Below, in pieces: positions 11,813-24,300 of a stretch of 64,000 bases of DNA (the first letter of the stretch is position 1; every line of letters starts with the position of its first letter). The notes under the pieces are model-generated. The model made no database searches and had not been told where the DNA came from. It saw only the letters and a list, made by a program, of their open reading frames with translations. The translations under genes and the position numbers were made by a program. Source of the stretch: Pristionchus mayeri (lineage: Eukaryota > Nematoda > Chromadorea > Rhabditida > Neodiplogasteridae); NCBI GenBank assembly GCA_036245805.1, contig BTRK01000003.1, positions 12,378,464-12,442,463 of the forward strand. Direction: 5' to 3'.

Positions 11813-12549
11813 CTTTGAAAGTATTGTAGTGCCAGCCAATGACAACTGTGTTTCAGCTTTGTGATATAACTTGGACTGGGGGAATTATCTGATGTTTCGT
11901 ACTTGTTAGCTGCATTAAAATGAGCATCAGCATATCTTTTGTAGAACTGGTGCGATAGCTATTAGCACGGTACGAATGCACAGGGATCATGAGTATCACC
12001 TTGGAAAATGAAGGAGTACTGTAGATTAGATATCAGTTTGCGCATCTTCTCTGATGAAGCGTTTGCTTCAACAAACACTCGCTATTCCCTTCACTATTTA
12101 TAGTCTCTCCTCTTGAGCTCTCGACTCTCTCATCGAGTGGCGATGTCCCCTAACAGAGGGTGCTCTCTGCCTACAGCTGATGCATGAGTTGCAATCGAGC
12201 CGGCTTCTGGATGCGATGAGTAATTTAGCCATTATAAAGTGACTTTTATTTATTTTTTGAATAAATAGAAAGATGTAAAATGTATCATGTTGTTTTCATG
12301 ATTTATAAATTCAATTTAATCCACGAAACGGACTAGTGCACAATGAAATTTCTATAAATTACTTTGGAACTGTCGATAGTCCGGCGTGCGACAAGGAACC
12401 AGCTGACGACTGGATGATGGCCTTTTCGCGCCACCTTGAGCGTTCCACATAGATCCCTTTGAATTTGTTATGAGGTCGCATAGGATGCTTTTTGTTGTAC
12501 ACGAACTACCTCTATGATTTGGGTTCTCACTAATCAATTCTTACTTCAG
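11813..12549. repeat. Dispersed-repeat fragments, no gene seen
   Basis: Positions 12110-12240 match the CTCTCGATTCTCTCATGGTG / CAGCTGATGC block of the dispersed family. The rest shows no recognisable coding or structural signal. Confidence 0.45.
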
Positions 12550-14788
12550 GATCACATTTTCTTCAGAATTCAGGATCACAGCGTCAACATATTACAGCAA
12601 TGTGAAGCTGTATACGGACAACAAACCGAGCAGATTTATGTAGCAGATGAAACGGTGAGGACTTCTTAGCTTTTTATCATGCTTTTTTTAATATTATTTT
12701 TCGTGTTTTATGTTTTAACACAACTTATGCAAGCACTTTATTGAATCTGCTCGGCGTATAATACATTTTAACAATTTTATTTCGAATTTTAATTATCTCT
12801 CATGATGCGTCATCGATGACTACTATACATACAAAATCTTTCCATGTCCTTCTCTAGATTTTCTCCTTCTCCACGGAAGGCTCTGCCTTCTGCGAGTCTC
12901 TCGCAGACTTCCGCGTTTTCTTCTTTGTCTGGTGTCTGGTGAGTGTAATGAGGGAAGTCTCACCGTTCATATTCTACTCACTGTTTCCAGGTTGAATCAG
13001 AGACGGGTGGGTTGGAGTGAGCGAGAGCCTCTCTTGTTCGCATGTAACGAAATTCGTGTAGCGAGTTCTCTTTTCAGGGATGTGGATGCGCTAATATGGG
13101 CACTACGATGAGTATTATCTATGGTTAAAATTCTTAATAATAAAATCTCTAAAGTTGATTTGAATCAGAGAATGGCCATTGTCGAAATTTCCAATTTGAT
13201 AAACTCTGTGGACTATGACAATGATTTTCCTTTTCCTTTATTGAAACTTCTGCTTTAAAAAGCGATACACTTCCCCATGGCTTCCGTTGGGCTCTCGATT
13301 CTCTCCTGGTGTGTCATTGTCGGGTGCAGTGAGTACTTGATTCATTATTATGCTTCTTTGCTTATTTTTATTCGAGTGCACGAGGTCGCAATGCTCCGTG
13401 TTGTTTTCAATACTTACGAAACCGATTTGGTGCAGAAAATAGCCTGGTGCACAAGGAAATCAATGAGGTATATTTTGGAGCCTTCAATTCTCACAATTGA
13501 GACTAGGACGAGGACTGGGATATGCCGATATTTCCATGTCCCTCCCTGCTAGCGGATGCTCCATTGGCTACAGCCAGCCTCTGCTGCAGAAGAACATAAG
13601 AGAGACTTTCTGAGAGAACTGAGCAATTGTACCTATAAGCCGTACAGCAAAAAATTAAATTTCCCCTAAAATTGTCCCTAGGGGTAACGTTTCATGTAGA
13701 GTTCGAAAATCGACCTTAGGAAGCCGTATCTCCAACCCCTCATTTCCTGTTTTGCACTGCATCTGAGCGGTCGGTTTTTGTAAATCGTGAACGGTCGCTC
13801 CAAACTCCATACATCTATAGTATCTCTTAAAGATCTTTACTAGATAAGCATTTTTCTTGTTGTAAGTGAAGGGCTAGCTCATCTGTGAAAAAAGATACGG
13901 CCGTTTGAATGATGAAAAAAATAATCATAAATTCGGATGCCATAATTATTTGCTTTTTTATTCTTTCATTCGATTCCTCGTTGAAAAGTACCCTTATGGT
14001 TTTATTTTTATGGAAAATTTCGTTCCTGTAAAGGGTCCGGCAAGATGCCGAAATAACACGCATTCCATGTTTTTGCCAATATATGCAGTTCTAAGCCGCG
14101 CCAATGTGAACCACGATTAAATTTCCTTGGTGTATGACTATATTAAGCTAGAGTAACAATATCCCGAAGAGGAAAATAAATTATCTCAATTTTGAAAAAT
14201 AATCGATTGTTTTTTCTTATAAGAACATTGTAGGAAGGATGTACGTGGTGAATGCGAACTTTCGTTTCCTGTTTATGATCTAAATTATCTTCGCTGTTTG
14301 AGCATACAAAAAATGTAAAAAAGAAGTAATCTGAGCGAAGTATTGTAATTGAAGCGATTGGGACACTTGTAGTTGTATCGACGTAGCCAATGCGACATTA
14401 ATATTCCGCCCGTTGGCATAAATAAAGAGTGCAGATGAAAGCGAGATTTGACTGGTTAGGTTGATTCTGGAAATGTTGATCGCGTAGCATGGTGCAGCTA
14501 CCACGCAACAGGCAAATATGACTCAAGTTATATTAATTGAATAATTATAGTTTAGCGCCTGCGAATTCTATAATTATTAGGTTTATTTCGCCTGTGAATG
14601 CCCTCGAAATGCTGATCTTGAGAGATATTCCTTGGCGAATAAGCATTTCTCCGATAGGATAGTCAAAGCTTTATCTCTATAAAAATTGTCGAGTGAACAT
14701 TGCTTTCCAGAACGATTATGGTCGCTACATACAGATCAATGAGCCTCACGGAGCGCAGATTCACGCCAAGGGAGTTATTTTAGATTAG
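12550..14788 (+). CDS. Unrecognised gene, last two exons
   Basis: Exon 12550-12654 (105 nt, 35 codons, acceptor TTCAG, donor GTGAGG) and exon 14711-14788 (78 nt, acceptor TTTCCAG, ending in TAG) join in phase 0. The first reads DHIFFRIQDHSV...QQTEQIYVADET and the second NDYGRYIQINEPHGAQIHAK plus five residues before the stop. Codon composition and splice sites look real, but I do not recognise the family. The 2.05-kb intron is occupied by dispersed-repeat copies (about 12860-13560) and another repeat (13640-13930), which also occurs at 55300-55620. Upstream exons were not found; nested palindromes lie to the left. Confidence 0.5.
12860..13560 (+). repeat. Dispersed repeat family copy
   Basis: Contains the three blocks in order: CTGCCTTCTGCGAGTCTCTC (about 12880), CTCTCGATTCTCTCCTGGTG (about 13290) and ACCGATTTGGTGCAG (about 13420). 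The same order is seen at 31.4-32.2, 35.8-42.0 (split by the MULE) and 62.4-63.3 kb. Confidence 0.7.
13640..13930 (+). repeat. Diverged copy of the 55.3-55.6 kb repeat
   Basis: Aligns by eye with 55340-55620. Shared blocks are the CCTAGGGGTA motif, AAAATCGACCTTA, GAGCGGTCGG/GGGCGGTCGG and GAAGGGCTAGCTCATCTG. It is too diverged to be a recent copy. Confidence 0.65.
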
Positions 14789-15688
14789 GTATGAGCTTCA
14801 ATTTATTCTTATTATTTTATTCGGTTTATACAACCCTACTATCTACGAGTTTTATCGTGTAATGAAATGATTTAGTGTAACGCCTCATCAATATGGCAGC
14901 GACACGAGTGCGTACAAATATTTCAAATGCTTCCTAAGGTGCAGTCATCGTGGAAACGATGAAGATTACGATTATTCAACATTAAACTTTGATTTACAAA
15001 TTATATTATAGGAACTATGTCGATACAATTGGACCGAGCGGTGTTAGGCGACTTTGCCTAATGCTTGTAACGAGAAATTGCCTCTATTGTTTTTCTATCG
15101 AAAACCTTCAGCAGTTGGATTCATTGTATTTTAAAGAAGGGGTAACACGAATGGATGCTAGGGAGTCCCACCACGAAGATATTGCTCTCGCAATGGGAAA
15201 CTGTATCCAAATTACCCCAAAAACGAGGCGAAAATTATGTAGAGCGAGTGAAACATACATGAATTAGCCAAAACCCTGTGCTGTCAATGAACTTTGAGCG
15301 TATGTAAATATCCTCAGAGCTGTCTGTGAAACTTCGGATAAAGTGATTCATGATCGGGCTGCCGGCTTCTATCACACACACAAAGTGGCTAATTGAACTA
15401 ATTTTTCGTGTTACTCCTTCTTTAAGAGGAATGTAAAATAGAAAAAATTGATTCGATTGTCCGTTTATTTAATCCAACCTACATAGTCGCGCATCGGCGT
15501 GGATCGATACTGGCTGCGTCTGCACGTGTTGCACACTATGCGAATATCGAACGATTCGATAAAGTGAGCGATGCACTCTTATATTGTATCCATCTTCACG
15601 CCCTTCGTTTGAGACGGCATCGGTTTGCGACAGGAGGAAACAGAATAGCCTTTGATTATTTGATAATGGATAGTTTTTTTATTTACGA
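14789..15688. other. No feature recognised
   Basis: There is an open frame of 92 codons on the plus strand (14989-15267) with no recognisable domain. Its codon use and flanking sites give no reason to call it a gene. Confidence 0.4.
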
Positions 15689-16440
15689 ATAGCACGCCTC
15701 TCACATAAGAATCGAGCTGAACGCCGTATTAGGCGAAATTAGCCAAATCGAGTTTTCTTCAGTTTTGAACATCCATGACATCCCTAAATATACTGCCAAC
15801 TTCTCAGTCGTGCCGATATTCGCCGTCCTTTCATCAGAATATAAGATAAGAAAATATTTATTGCTTCGAACTATGATTCATGAAGAAATTGCCACAGCTC
15901 CGTTTACAAGACTGATAACTAGGAGATGAAACACAAATTAAAGAGCTATTACTTCCACAACAGAAACTCGCTAATTGTAAGCACAGTGCACAACGTGTCA
16001 AACGTGGGAAAAGCGGCGCGTGCAATATTTGAAACATATTTCAAAATTAATGATTTTTGCCCAAAACTCGAAGCGCCCGAGAAACTTATTTGCATACAAT
16101 CCTTCTGGAGGCCCTGACACCGAGTCATTGGTTCTGGTACTCACCTTTAACCTTGATTATCTCTGATCTCCTCCACTTTATGCAGAAATCTTCCTCTTTG
16201 GGACCCCCACTAACTTTTTTGAGTTCTATCGATGTATACAAACCAGAAGTCATTAAAATGACTTTTAACAGTGCTACATTAAGGGATATTTTCCTAGAAA
16301 TCTATGGTGAAGACGCAAACGAGTGTGCAAAGCATGGTGTGCGAAGCTTAAGAAGAGAGCTTTAAAATGAGTGGTTTGGGGTTCCTGTACCATCGCCCCT
16401 AGGCAAGATGTATCCTTTTGAAGCTTCTTGTCGATTTAAA
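15689..16440. repeat. Diverged inverted partner of 9890-10343
   Basis: Begins with ATAGCACGCCTCTCACATAA and carries, in reverse order and orientation, the blocks of 9890-10343. These include TATTAGGCGAAATTAG, CATCCCTAAATA, GTCATTGGTTCTGGTAC and GGGACCCCCACT. Confidence 0.55.
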
Positions 16441-16679
16441 GTCATTTCATTCCAGTCAGACCGCGCGGATTCCAGAGCCAGGCGGAAAAATAGATTTTGA
16501 GTTGATGAATCAAGTTTATTTTTAAATACGTTTCAGTGATTATTTAAACATTTCTGATGAAAAAAACTGTTAAATTTACTGATTGTACACAGAGTCCAGA
16601 AAAAAATAGGCTTTACTCGTTGAAATCATAATAGTTGTCGTTCAATACAAATATTTTTTTTAAATTCGAAAAAATTTAA

Positions 16680-17063
16680 TTGCTTGTTGTCTCCGAGTCA
16701 ATGCCGGACACCGCTCTTCCATGTTCTTCCAGCTCGTGCTGCTGCATGCCGTCCACAAAGTTACTTTCAAGCATTATTGTTTTGGCATATTTGTTTTTTG
16801 GACAAAGAAATACCAAACGATTGTCAAAACGCCGTTATCAAGACTTGTGCAAACACTGCGTTGCGCGAAACTCCCAAGTGCACAATAAAAGTTGCGCAAT
16901 TTACTTTGAATTTCAACAGCCGCGGGTTGATGAAGCGGTGGATGACACGGAGATGACAGACGAGATTCGCGACCCGTGCAGCTACTCCGTCTGCTGCAGA
17001 TGCCAAAGCTGCAGCAGCGAAGTCAGTCGCTGCATCCATCGCGCGGATGAGCACCGAGATTAG
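16680..17063 (+). repeat. Dispersed repeat copy with an accidental open frame
   Basis: A GTTGCGCGAAACTCCCAAGT block and CTGCTGCAG-rich blocks place this in the dispersed family. A 127-codon frame is open, but it is rich in Cys and Ser from CTGCAG-type repeats and is not a recognisable protein. Confidence 0.5.
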
Positions 17064-17399
17064 ATGTGTGGTTGATCTTCACCGCCCGAATTTCATAGTT
17101 TGATCTTTAGTTTCTGATCTCTGTAGGGAGTCATTATACTCATCAGAAGAACCCTACTATGCCGATTTTGGCTGCAAGATGGTCCGATACGCGAGATTGC
17201 TTCGATCTTTTCAATTCGGGGCACCCCACTGCTTTCGAGTTTCGATGTGCAATGATTAGCAGTGTTGAAATCGCTGAACAGTATTGCCTTTGGTTACCTG
17301 CAAACAATTAAATTATCTTATTTCTCTCAGCTAAACGTTGAAATCTCAAGAATTTTCACGCGAATAAAAATTGTCGTATACTTGAGGACCAATCTGAAA
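17064..17399. other. No feature recognised
   Basis: Intergenic sequence before the foldback left end. No exon, repeat arm or RNA gene was seen. Confidence 0.4.
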
Positions 17400-18383
17400 C
17401 TTGGTTGATGGACACCATTGGGGGTCAGAAGGTGACCAAGGAACTTATTTTGGTGAAATTTGCACATTATCGATTTTTGTGATCTACTGCGATAAATTGA
17501 CGTATTTCAGTCGATTTTGATCGTACAGATAGGGTCCACAACGTGGATAGCCGATGTTTCGGAATCTGGACAAAAGTTGGTTAAAACAGTCCCATAGGGT
17601 CTCAATAACATCCTCCTTTTGGAATTAGATCGACATCTCATCTCTAAAGCGAGATACAGCTCGAGAAGCACGCGCGACGAGCACAATGGGAGAGGGGGGA
17701 AAGGCGAGACGAGAGGAAAAGTGGGCGGAGTCAATCTCTCCTCTCTTCTCCTCTCTCCTTTGTCGCACCCCCCTCCATTATTCCGCCGATTCCGCTATAC
17801 AAATAAGTGAAATACCGTTCTAATCTTCGCTTAAGATATCCCCCGATGCTTTTGTGTGTATTGTAGGAGCATTCAAGTAAAAAACATCACATTTATCGAT
17901 TAGGGCCACAATTCACGCGCAAAACAACAGAAATTAGCACAATAAAATAAGAAAGCGAGTGAATGGTGCCAGCAGACCATTTAATTCTCAGAAAGACATG
18001 GAAACTAGGGAACAGGGTATGGATACGGTAGGTGGATACTGTAAGTGGTCAGAGAAGGCCGAGATAGATAAAAAGATAGAAGAGGGTAGGGGAGGAGAAA
18101 ATACAGACGGAAAACAACCAGACGAAATGGCAAGCACCTACGAGGGAAACATTCGGGCTGAGCAAAATAACAAAGATCGACAGAATATAAAATTTCTGAG
18201 AACAAGAAACAAATTTACAATAATTAGTCATAAATAAATCTATTGAATACTTTGGAATAAAAATATCTGATATACTCAGAATAATATGATATAAAAGATC
18301 GATCTACAATAAGAAATGCAATGACTATGCAGGCTGACAAAGAAAGTTTAAATTGGTGGGCAAGTGGATCAGAGAAGATTTTC

Positions 18384-21300
18384 GAGCAAGTCGAACAATA
18401 ATCATTTAGGGAGGACTCTAACTGGGAAAGGGGGGGGGGGGGGTGGTCGAAGGAAATTAGGGGAAATGGAGCTGACCAAACTGGACTCACCTCTCGTGAA
18501 GATCGAAGAGACGACTCCATCCTCTCTCACGTCTTCTTCCAATCGATGCTCTGGCACTGAAGAAGATGATTTTACAATTTAGAAACAATGCGCACATGGA
18601 AACCACTATCTCCATATAAAGACCTACCAATTTAATCGTACAAATAAGAAATACGACTAGGAAAATAACTAAAAGCGGCGAAAAATCTAACGAATTGGAC
18701 GAACCAAAGCATCACGGATCTATACAACTCGTTAGAGTGCGTGAACAGAGGTCACTGATAGCAAAACATAAAGGTTAGCTAAGAAGAGTAATCAATAATC
18801 ACAGCAATACTTACTTACGCGTTAGAGATGGAGCGAAAAACGGATCAGGCCGGCTAATCCTACCAATTATAAGTGTTGAACGCATCGAAACCGCACCAAA
18901 ACGGGAACAATGATAGACCAGTACACGTAGAATAGGAACAAGCAAGAAAATACATTAAATAATCGATGAAAAAGCGATAAAAATCTATAAATCGATAAAA
19001 CAGACAGCCGAATATATCGTTCCTACAGTATCTGTTCAATGCCTCCTCGACGGTATAATAGCGCAACTTCCTTAGTAATTAACGTAATTTCTCCCGGATC
19101 TTCAAAAAATCAAATGAGGAGCACAATTAAACGAAAGTATAAATCTTCGTTTGCTTTCGCGTTTTGGACTGATATGAGACCATTAAATATGAATATTGCC
19201 CGACGAACTTATAATTTTTCGTATAAACGGCATTTTAACCTTATTTTTTCAATTTTGACCTACTTAGAGGAGTCAGACCTAGTTCGTCGACCAACCACTC
19301 GATTTGTCTCGGGGAAAGCTATCGAATTCTTTTTTGGTCGACCGTTTTGGTCGCAAATTACGCAAGTGCTCCTCAAATCTCGCTTTAGAGTGGAGAACTG
19401 TCCGAGCCGAGTGGGCGGAGCTTGTGGTGTCTACGTACAGAAAACATTTTTTTTTCCATTTTGCTCAGAATCGTGAGATCTACAACTTCCTCAACGTAGG
19501 ACCAACGGCCAAATCAAGTATTCATAGTGAAAACTGCGAAAACCTGAATTTCGTGATAAAAATATCGATTTTTTTGGCTTCGCATACCAAAAACACCATC
19601 TTTTTTTTTCTTAATATGGAATCTCCATACAAAATTAGGGGGTGTCTATGTTGACCATTTTTCATATCTCTGTCCTTGGACTATCCATTTACTATGGGTG
19701 ATTCTCGACTTTTCTGGACTTTTACTATGGGAGATTCTCGACTTTTCTGGAACGGGTAAAATTGAGATATTTCAGCTACAAATTTCGCATGAGAAGCGAT
19801 TTCTCACTCGATTTGTATCTTATCAATGTTTTTGGACATTTCTGATCTATTTTCAAGATATTATAATGGGCAGAAACCCGATATACCCACGTGCAACACG
19901 TGAACTGTGAATATCATACCTCCATTTTGGAATAAATAAAATAATTAGAGAAGAGAATTACATGAATTTGAGCAGGAACGAAACGAAAAATGATTTAAAA
20001 TGTCCAAAAACATTGATAAGATACAAATCGAGTGAGAAATCGCTTCTCATGAGAAATTTGTAGCTGAAATATCTCAATTTTACCCGTTTCAGACAGTTTT
20101 CATCCAATAACTTGAAAACGAAGAGTCGTAGCGATTGGAAGCCCTTAGACGAATTGACAGAGCTTGTTTAGAGCTATCGATTGCATTTTTTGACTGCACG
20201 ATTGGACCACGTTGAACCGAAATATGACCAAACAACGAAATCTTTCAAAAATAACTAAGTCCAGAAAAGTCGAGAATCACCCATAGTAAATGGATAGTCC
20301 AAGTACAGAGATATGAAAAATGGTCAACATAGACACGCCCTAATTTTGTATGGAGATTCCATATTAAGATGGTGTTTGGTATGCGAAGCCAAAAAATCGA
20401 TATTTTTATCACGAAATTCAGTTTTTCGCAGTTTTCACTATGAATACTTGATTTGACCGTTGGAGCAAGGCGAACAATAATCATTTAGGGAGGACTCTAA
20501 CTGGGAAAGGGGGGGGGGTGGTCGAAGGAAATTAGGGGAAATGGAGGTGACCAAACTGGTCTCACCTCTCGTGAAGATCGAAGAGACGACTCCATCCTCT
20601 CTCACGTCTTCTTCCAATCGATGCTCTGGCACTGAAGAAGAAGATTTTACAATTTAGAAACAATGCGCACATGGAAACCACTATCTCCATATAAAGACCT
20701 ACCAATTTAATCGTACAAATAAGAAATACGACTAGGAAAATAACTAAAAGCGGCGAAAAATCTAACGAATTGGACGAACCAAAGCATCACGGATCTATAC
20801 AACTCGTTAGAGTGCGTGAACAGAGGTCACTGATAGCAAAACATAAAGGTTAGCTAAGAAGAGTAATCAATAATCACAGCAATACTTACTTACGCGTTAG
20901 AGATGGAGCGAAAAACGGATCAGGCCGGCTAATCCTACCAATTATAAGTGTTGAACGCATCGAAACCGCACCAAAACGGGAACAATGATAGACAAGTACA
21001 CGTAGAATAGGAACAAGCAAGAAAATACATTAAATAATCGATGAAAAAGCGATAAAAATCTATAAATCGATAAAACAGACAGCCGAATATATCGTTCCTA
21101 CAGTATCTGTTCAATGCCTCCTCGACGGTATAATAGCGCAACTTCCTTAGTAATTAACGTAATTTCTCCCGGATCTTCAAAAAAATCAAATGAGGAGCAC
21201 AATTAAACGAAAGTATAAATCTTCGTTTGCTTTCGCGTTTTGGACTGATATGAGACCATTAAATATGAATATTGCCCGACGAACTTATAATTTTTCGTAT

Positions 21301-24300
21301 AAACGGCATTTTAACCTTATTTTTTCAATTTTGACCTACTTAGAGGAGTCAGACCTAGTTCGTCGACCAACCACTCGATTTGTCTCGGGGAAAGCTATCG
21401 AATTCTTTTTTGGTCGACCGTTTTGGTCGCAAATTACGCAAGTGCTCCTCAAATCTCGCTTTAGAGTGGAGAACTGTCCGAGCCGAGTGGGCGGAGCTTG
21501 TGGTGTCTACGTACAGAAAACATTTTTTTTTCCATTTTGCTCAGAATCGTGAGATCTACAACTTCCTCAACGTAGGACCAACGGCCAAATCAAGTATTCA
21601 TAGTGAAAACTGCGAAAACCTGAATTTCGTGATAAAAATATCGATTTTGTTGGCTTCGCATACCAAAAACACCATCTTTTTTTTTCTTAATATGGAATCT
21701 CCATACAAAATTAGGGGGTGTCTATGTTGACCATTTTTCATATCTCTGTCCTTGGACTATCCATTTACTATGGGTGATTCTCGACTTTTCTGGACTTTTA
21801 CTATGGGAGATTCTCGACTTTTCTGGAACGGGTAAAATTGAGATATTTCAGCTACAAATTTCGCATGAGAAGCGATTTCTCACTCGATTTGTATCTTATC
21901 AATGTTTTTGGACATTTCTGATCTATTTTCAAGATATTATAATGGGCAGAAACCCGATATACCCACGTGCAACACGTGAACTGTGAATATCATACCTCCA
22001 TTTTGGAATAAATAAAATAATTAGAGAAGAGAATTACATGAATTTGAGCAGGAACGAAACGAAAAATGATTTAAAATGTCCAAAAACATTGATAAGATAC
22101 AAATCGAGTGAGAAATCGCTTCTCATGAGAAATTTGTAGCTGAAATATCTCAATTTTACCCGTTTCAGACAGTTTTCATCCAATAACTTGAAAACGAAGA
22201 GTCGTAGCGATTGGAAGCCCTTAGACGAATTGACAGAGCTTGTTTAGAGCTATCGATTGCATTTTTTGACTGCACGATTGGACCACGTTGAACCGAAATA
22301 TGACCAAACAACGAAATCTTTCAAAAATAACTAAGTCCAGAAAAGTCGAGAATCACCCATAGTAAATGGATAGTCCAAGTACAGAGATATGAAAAATGGT
22401 CAACATAGACACGCCCTAATTTTGTATGGAGATTCCATATTAAGATGGTGTTTGGTATGCGAAGCCAAAAAATCGATATTTTTATCACGAAATTCAGTTT
22501 TTCGCAGTTTTCACTATGAATACTTGATTTGACCGTTGGAGCAAGGCGAACAATAATCATTTAGGGAGGACTCTAACTGGGAAAGGGGGGGGGTGGTCGA
22601 AGGAAATTAGGGGAAATGGAGGTGACCAAACTGGTCTCACCTCTCGTGAAGATCGAAGAGACGACTCCATCCTCTCTCACGTCTTCTTCCAATCGATGCT
22701 CTGGCACTGAAGAAGAAGATTTTACAATTTAGAAACAATGCGCACATGGAAACCACTATCTCCATATAAAGACCTACCAATTTAATCGTACAAATAAGAA
22801 ATACGACTAGGAAAATAACTAAAAGCGGCGAAAAATCTAACGAATTGGACGAACCAAAGCATCACGGATCTATACAACTCGTTAGAGTGCGTGAACAGAG
22901 GTCACTGATAGCAAAACATAAAGGTTAGCTAAGAAGAGTAATCAATAATCACAGCAATACTTACTTACGCGTTAGAGATGGAGCGAAAAACGGATCAGGC
23001 CGGCTAATCCTACCAATTATAAGTGTTGAACGCATCGAAACCGCACCAAAACGGGAACAATGATAGACCAGTACACGTAGAATAGGAACAAGCAAGAAAA
23101 TACATTAAATAATCGATGAAAAAGCGATAAAAATCTATAAATCGATAAAACAGACAGCCGAATATATCGTTCCTACAGTATCTGTTCAATGCCTCCTCGA
23201 CGGTATAATAGCGCAACTTCCTTAGTAATTAACGTAATTTCTCCCGGATCTTCAAAAAAATCAAATGAGGAGCACAATTAAACGAAAGTATAAATCTTCG
23301 TTTGCTTTCGCGTTTTGGACTGATATGAGACCATTAAATATGAATATTGCCCGACGAACTTATAATTTTTCGTATAAACGGCATTTTAACCTTATTTTTT
23401 CAATTTTGACCTACTTAGAGGAGTCAGACCTAGTTCGTCGACCAACCACTCGATTTGTCTCGGGGAAAGCTATCGAATTCTTTTTTGGTCGACCGTTTTG
23501 GTCGCAAATTACGCAAGTGCTCCTCAAATCTCGCTTTAGAGTGGAGAACTGTCCGAGCCGAGTGGGCGGAGCTTGTGGTGTCTACGTACAGAAAACATTT
23601 TTTTTTCCATTTTGCTCAGAATCGTGAGATCTACAACTTCCTCAACGTAGGACCAACGGCCAAATCAAGTATTCATAGTGAAAACTGCGAAAACCTGAAT
23701 TTCGTGATAAAAATATCGATTTTTTTGGCTTCGCATACCAAAAACACCATCTTTTTTTTTCTTAATATGGAATCTCCATACAAAATTAGGGGGTGTCTAT
23801 GTTGACCATTTTTCATATCTCTGTCCTTGGACTATCCATTTACTATGGGTGATTCTCGACTTTTCTGGACTTTTACTATGGGAGATTCTCGACTTTTCTG
23901 GAACGGGTAAAATTGAGATATTTCAGCTACAAATTTCGCATGAGAAGCGATTTCTCACTCGATTTGTATCTTATCAATGTTTTTGGACATTTCTGATCTA
24001 TTTTCAAGATATTATAATGGGCAGAAACCCGATATACCCACGTGCAACACGTGAACTGTGAATATCATACCTCCATTTTGGAATAAATAAAATAATTAGA
24101 GAAGAGAATTACATGAATTTGAGCAGGAACGAAACGAAAAATGATTTAAAATGTCCAAAAACATTGATAAGATACAAATCGAGTGAGAAATCGCTTCTCA
24201 TGAGAAATTTGTAGCTGAAATATCTCAATTTTACCCGTTTCAGACAGTTTTCATCCAATAACTTGAAAACGAAGAGTCGTAGCGATTGGAAGCCCTTAGA

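Noticed and set aside
16680..17063. Cys-rich 127-codon protein
   Set aside because: The Cys and Ser residues come from CTGCAG/GCTGCAGC repeats of the dispersed family, and other copies do not keep the frame.
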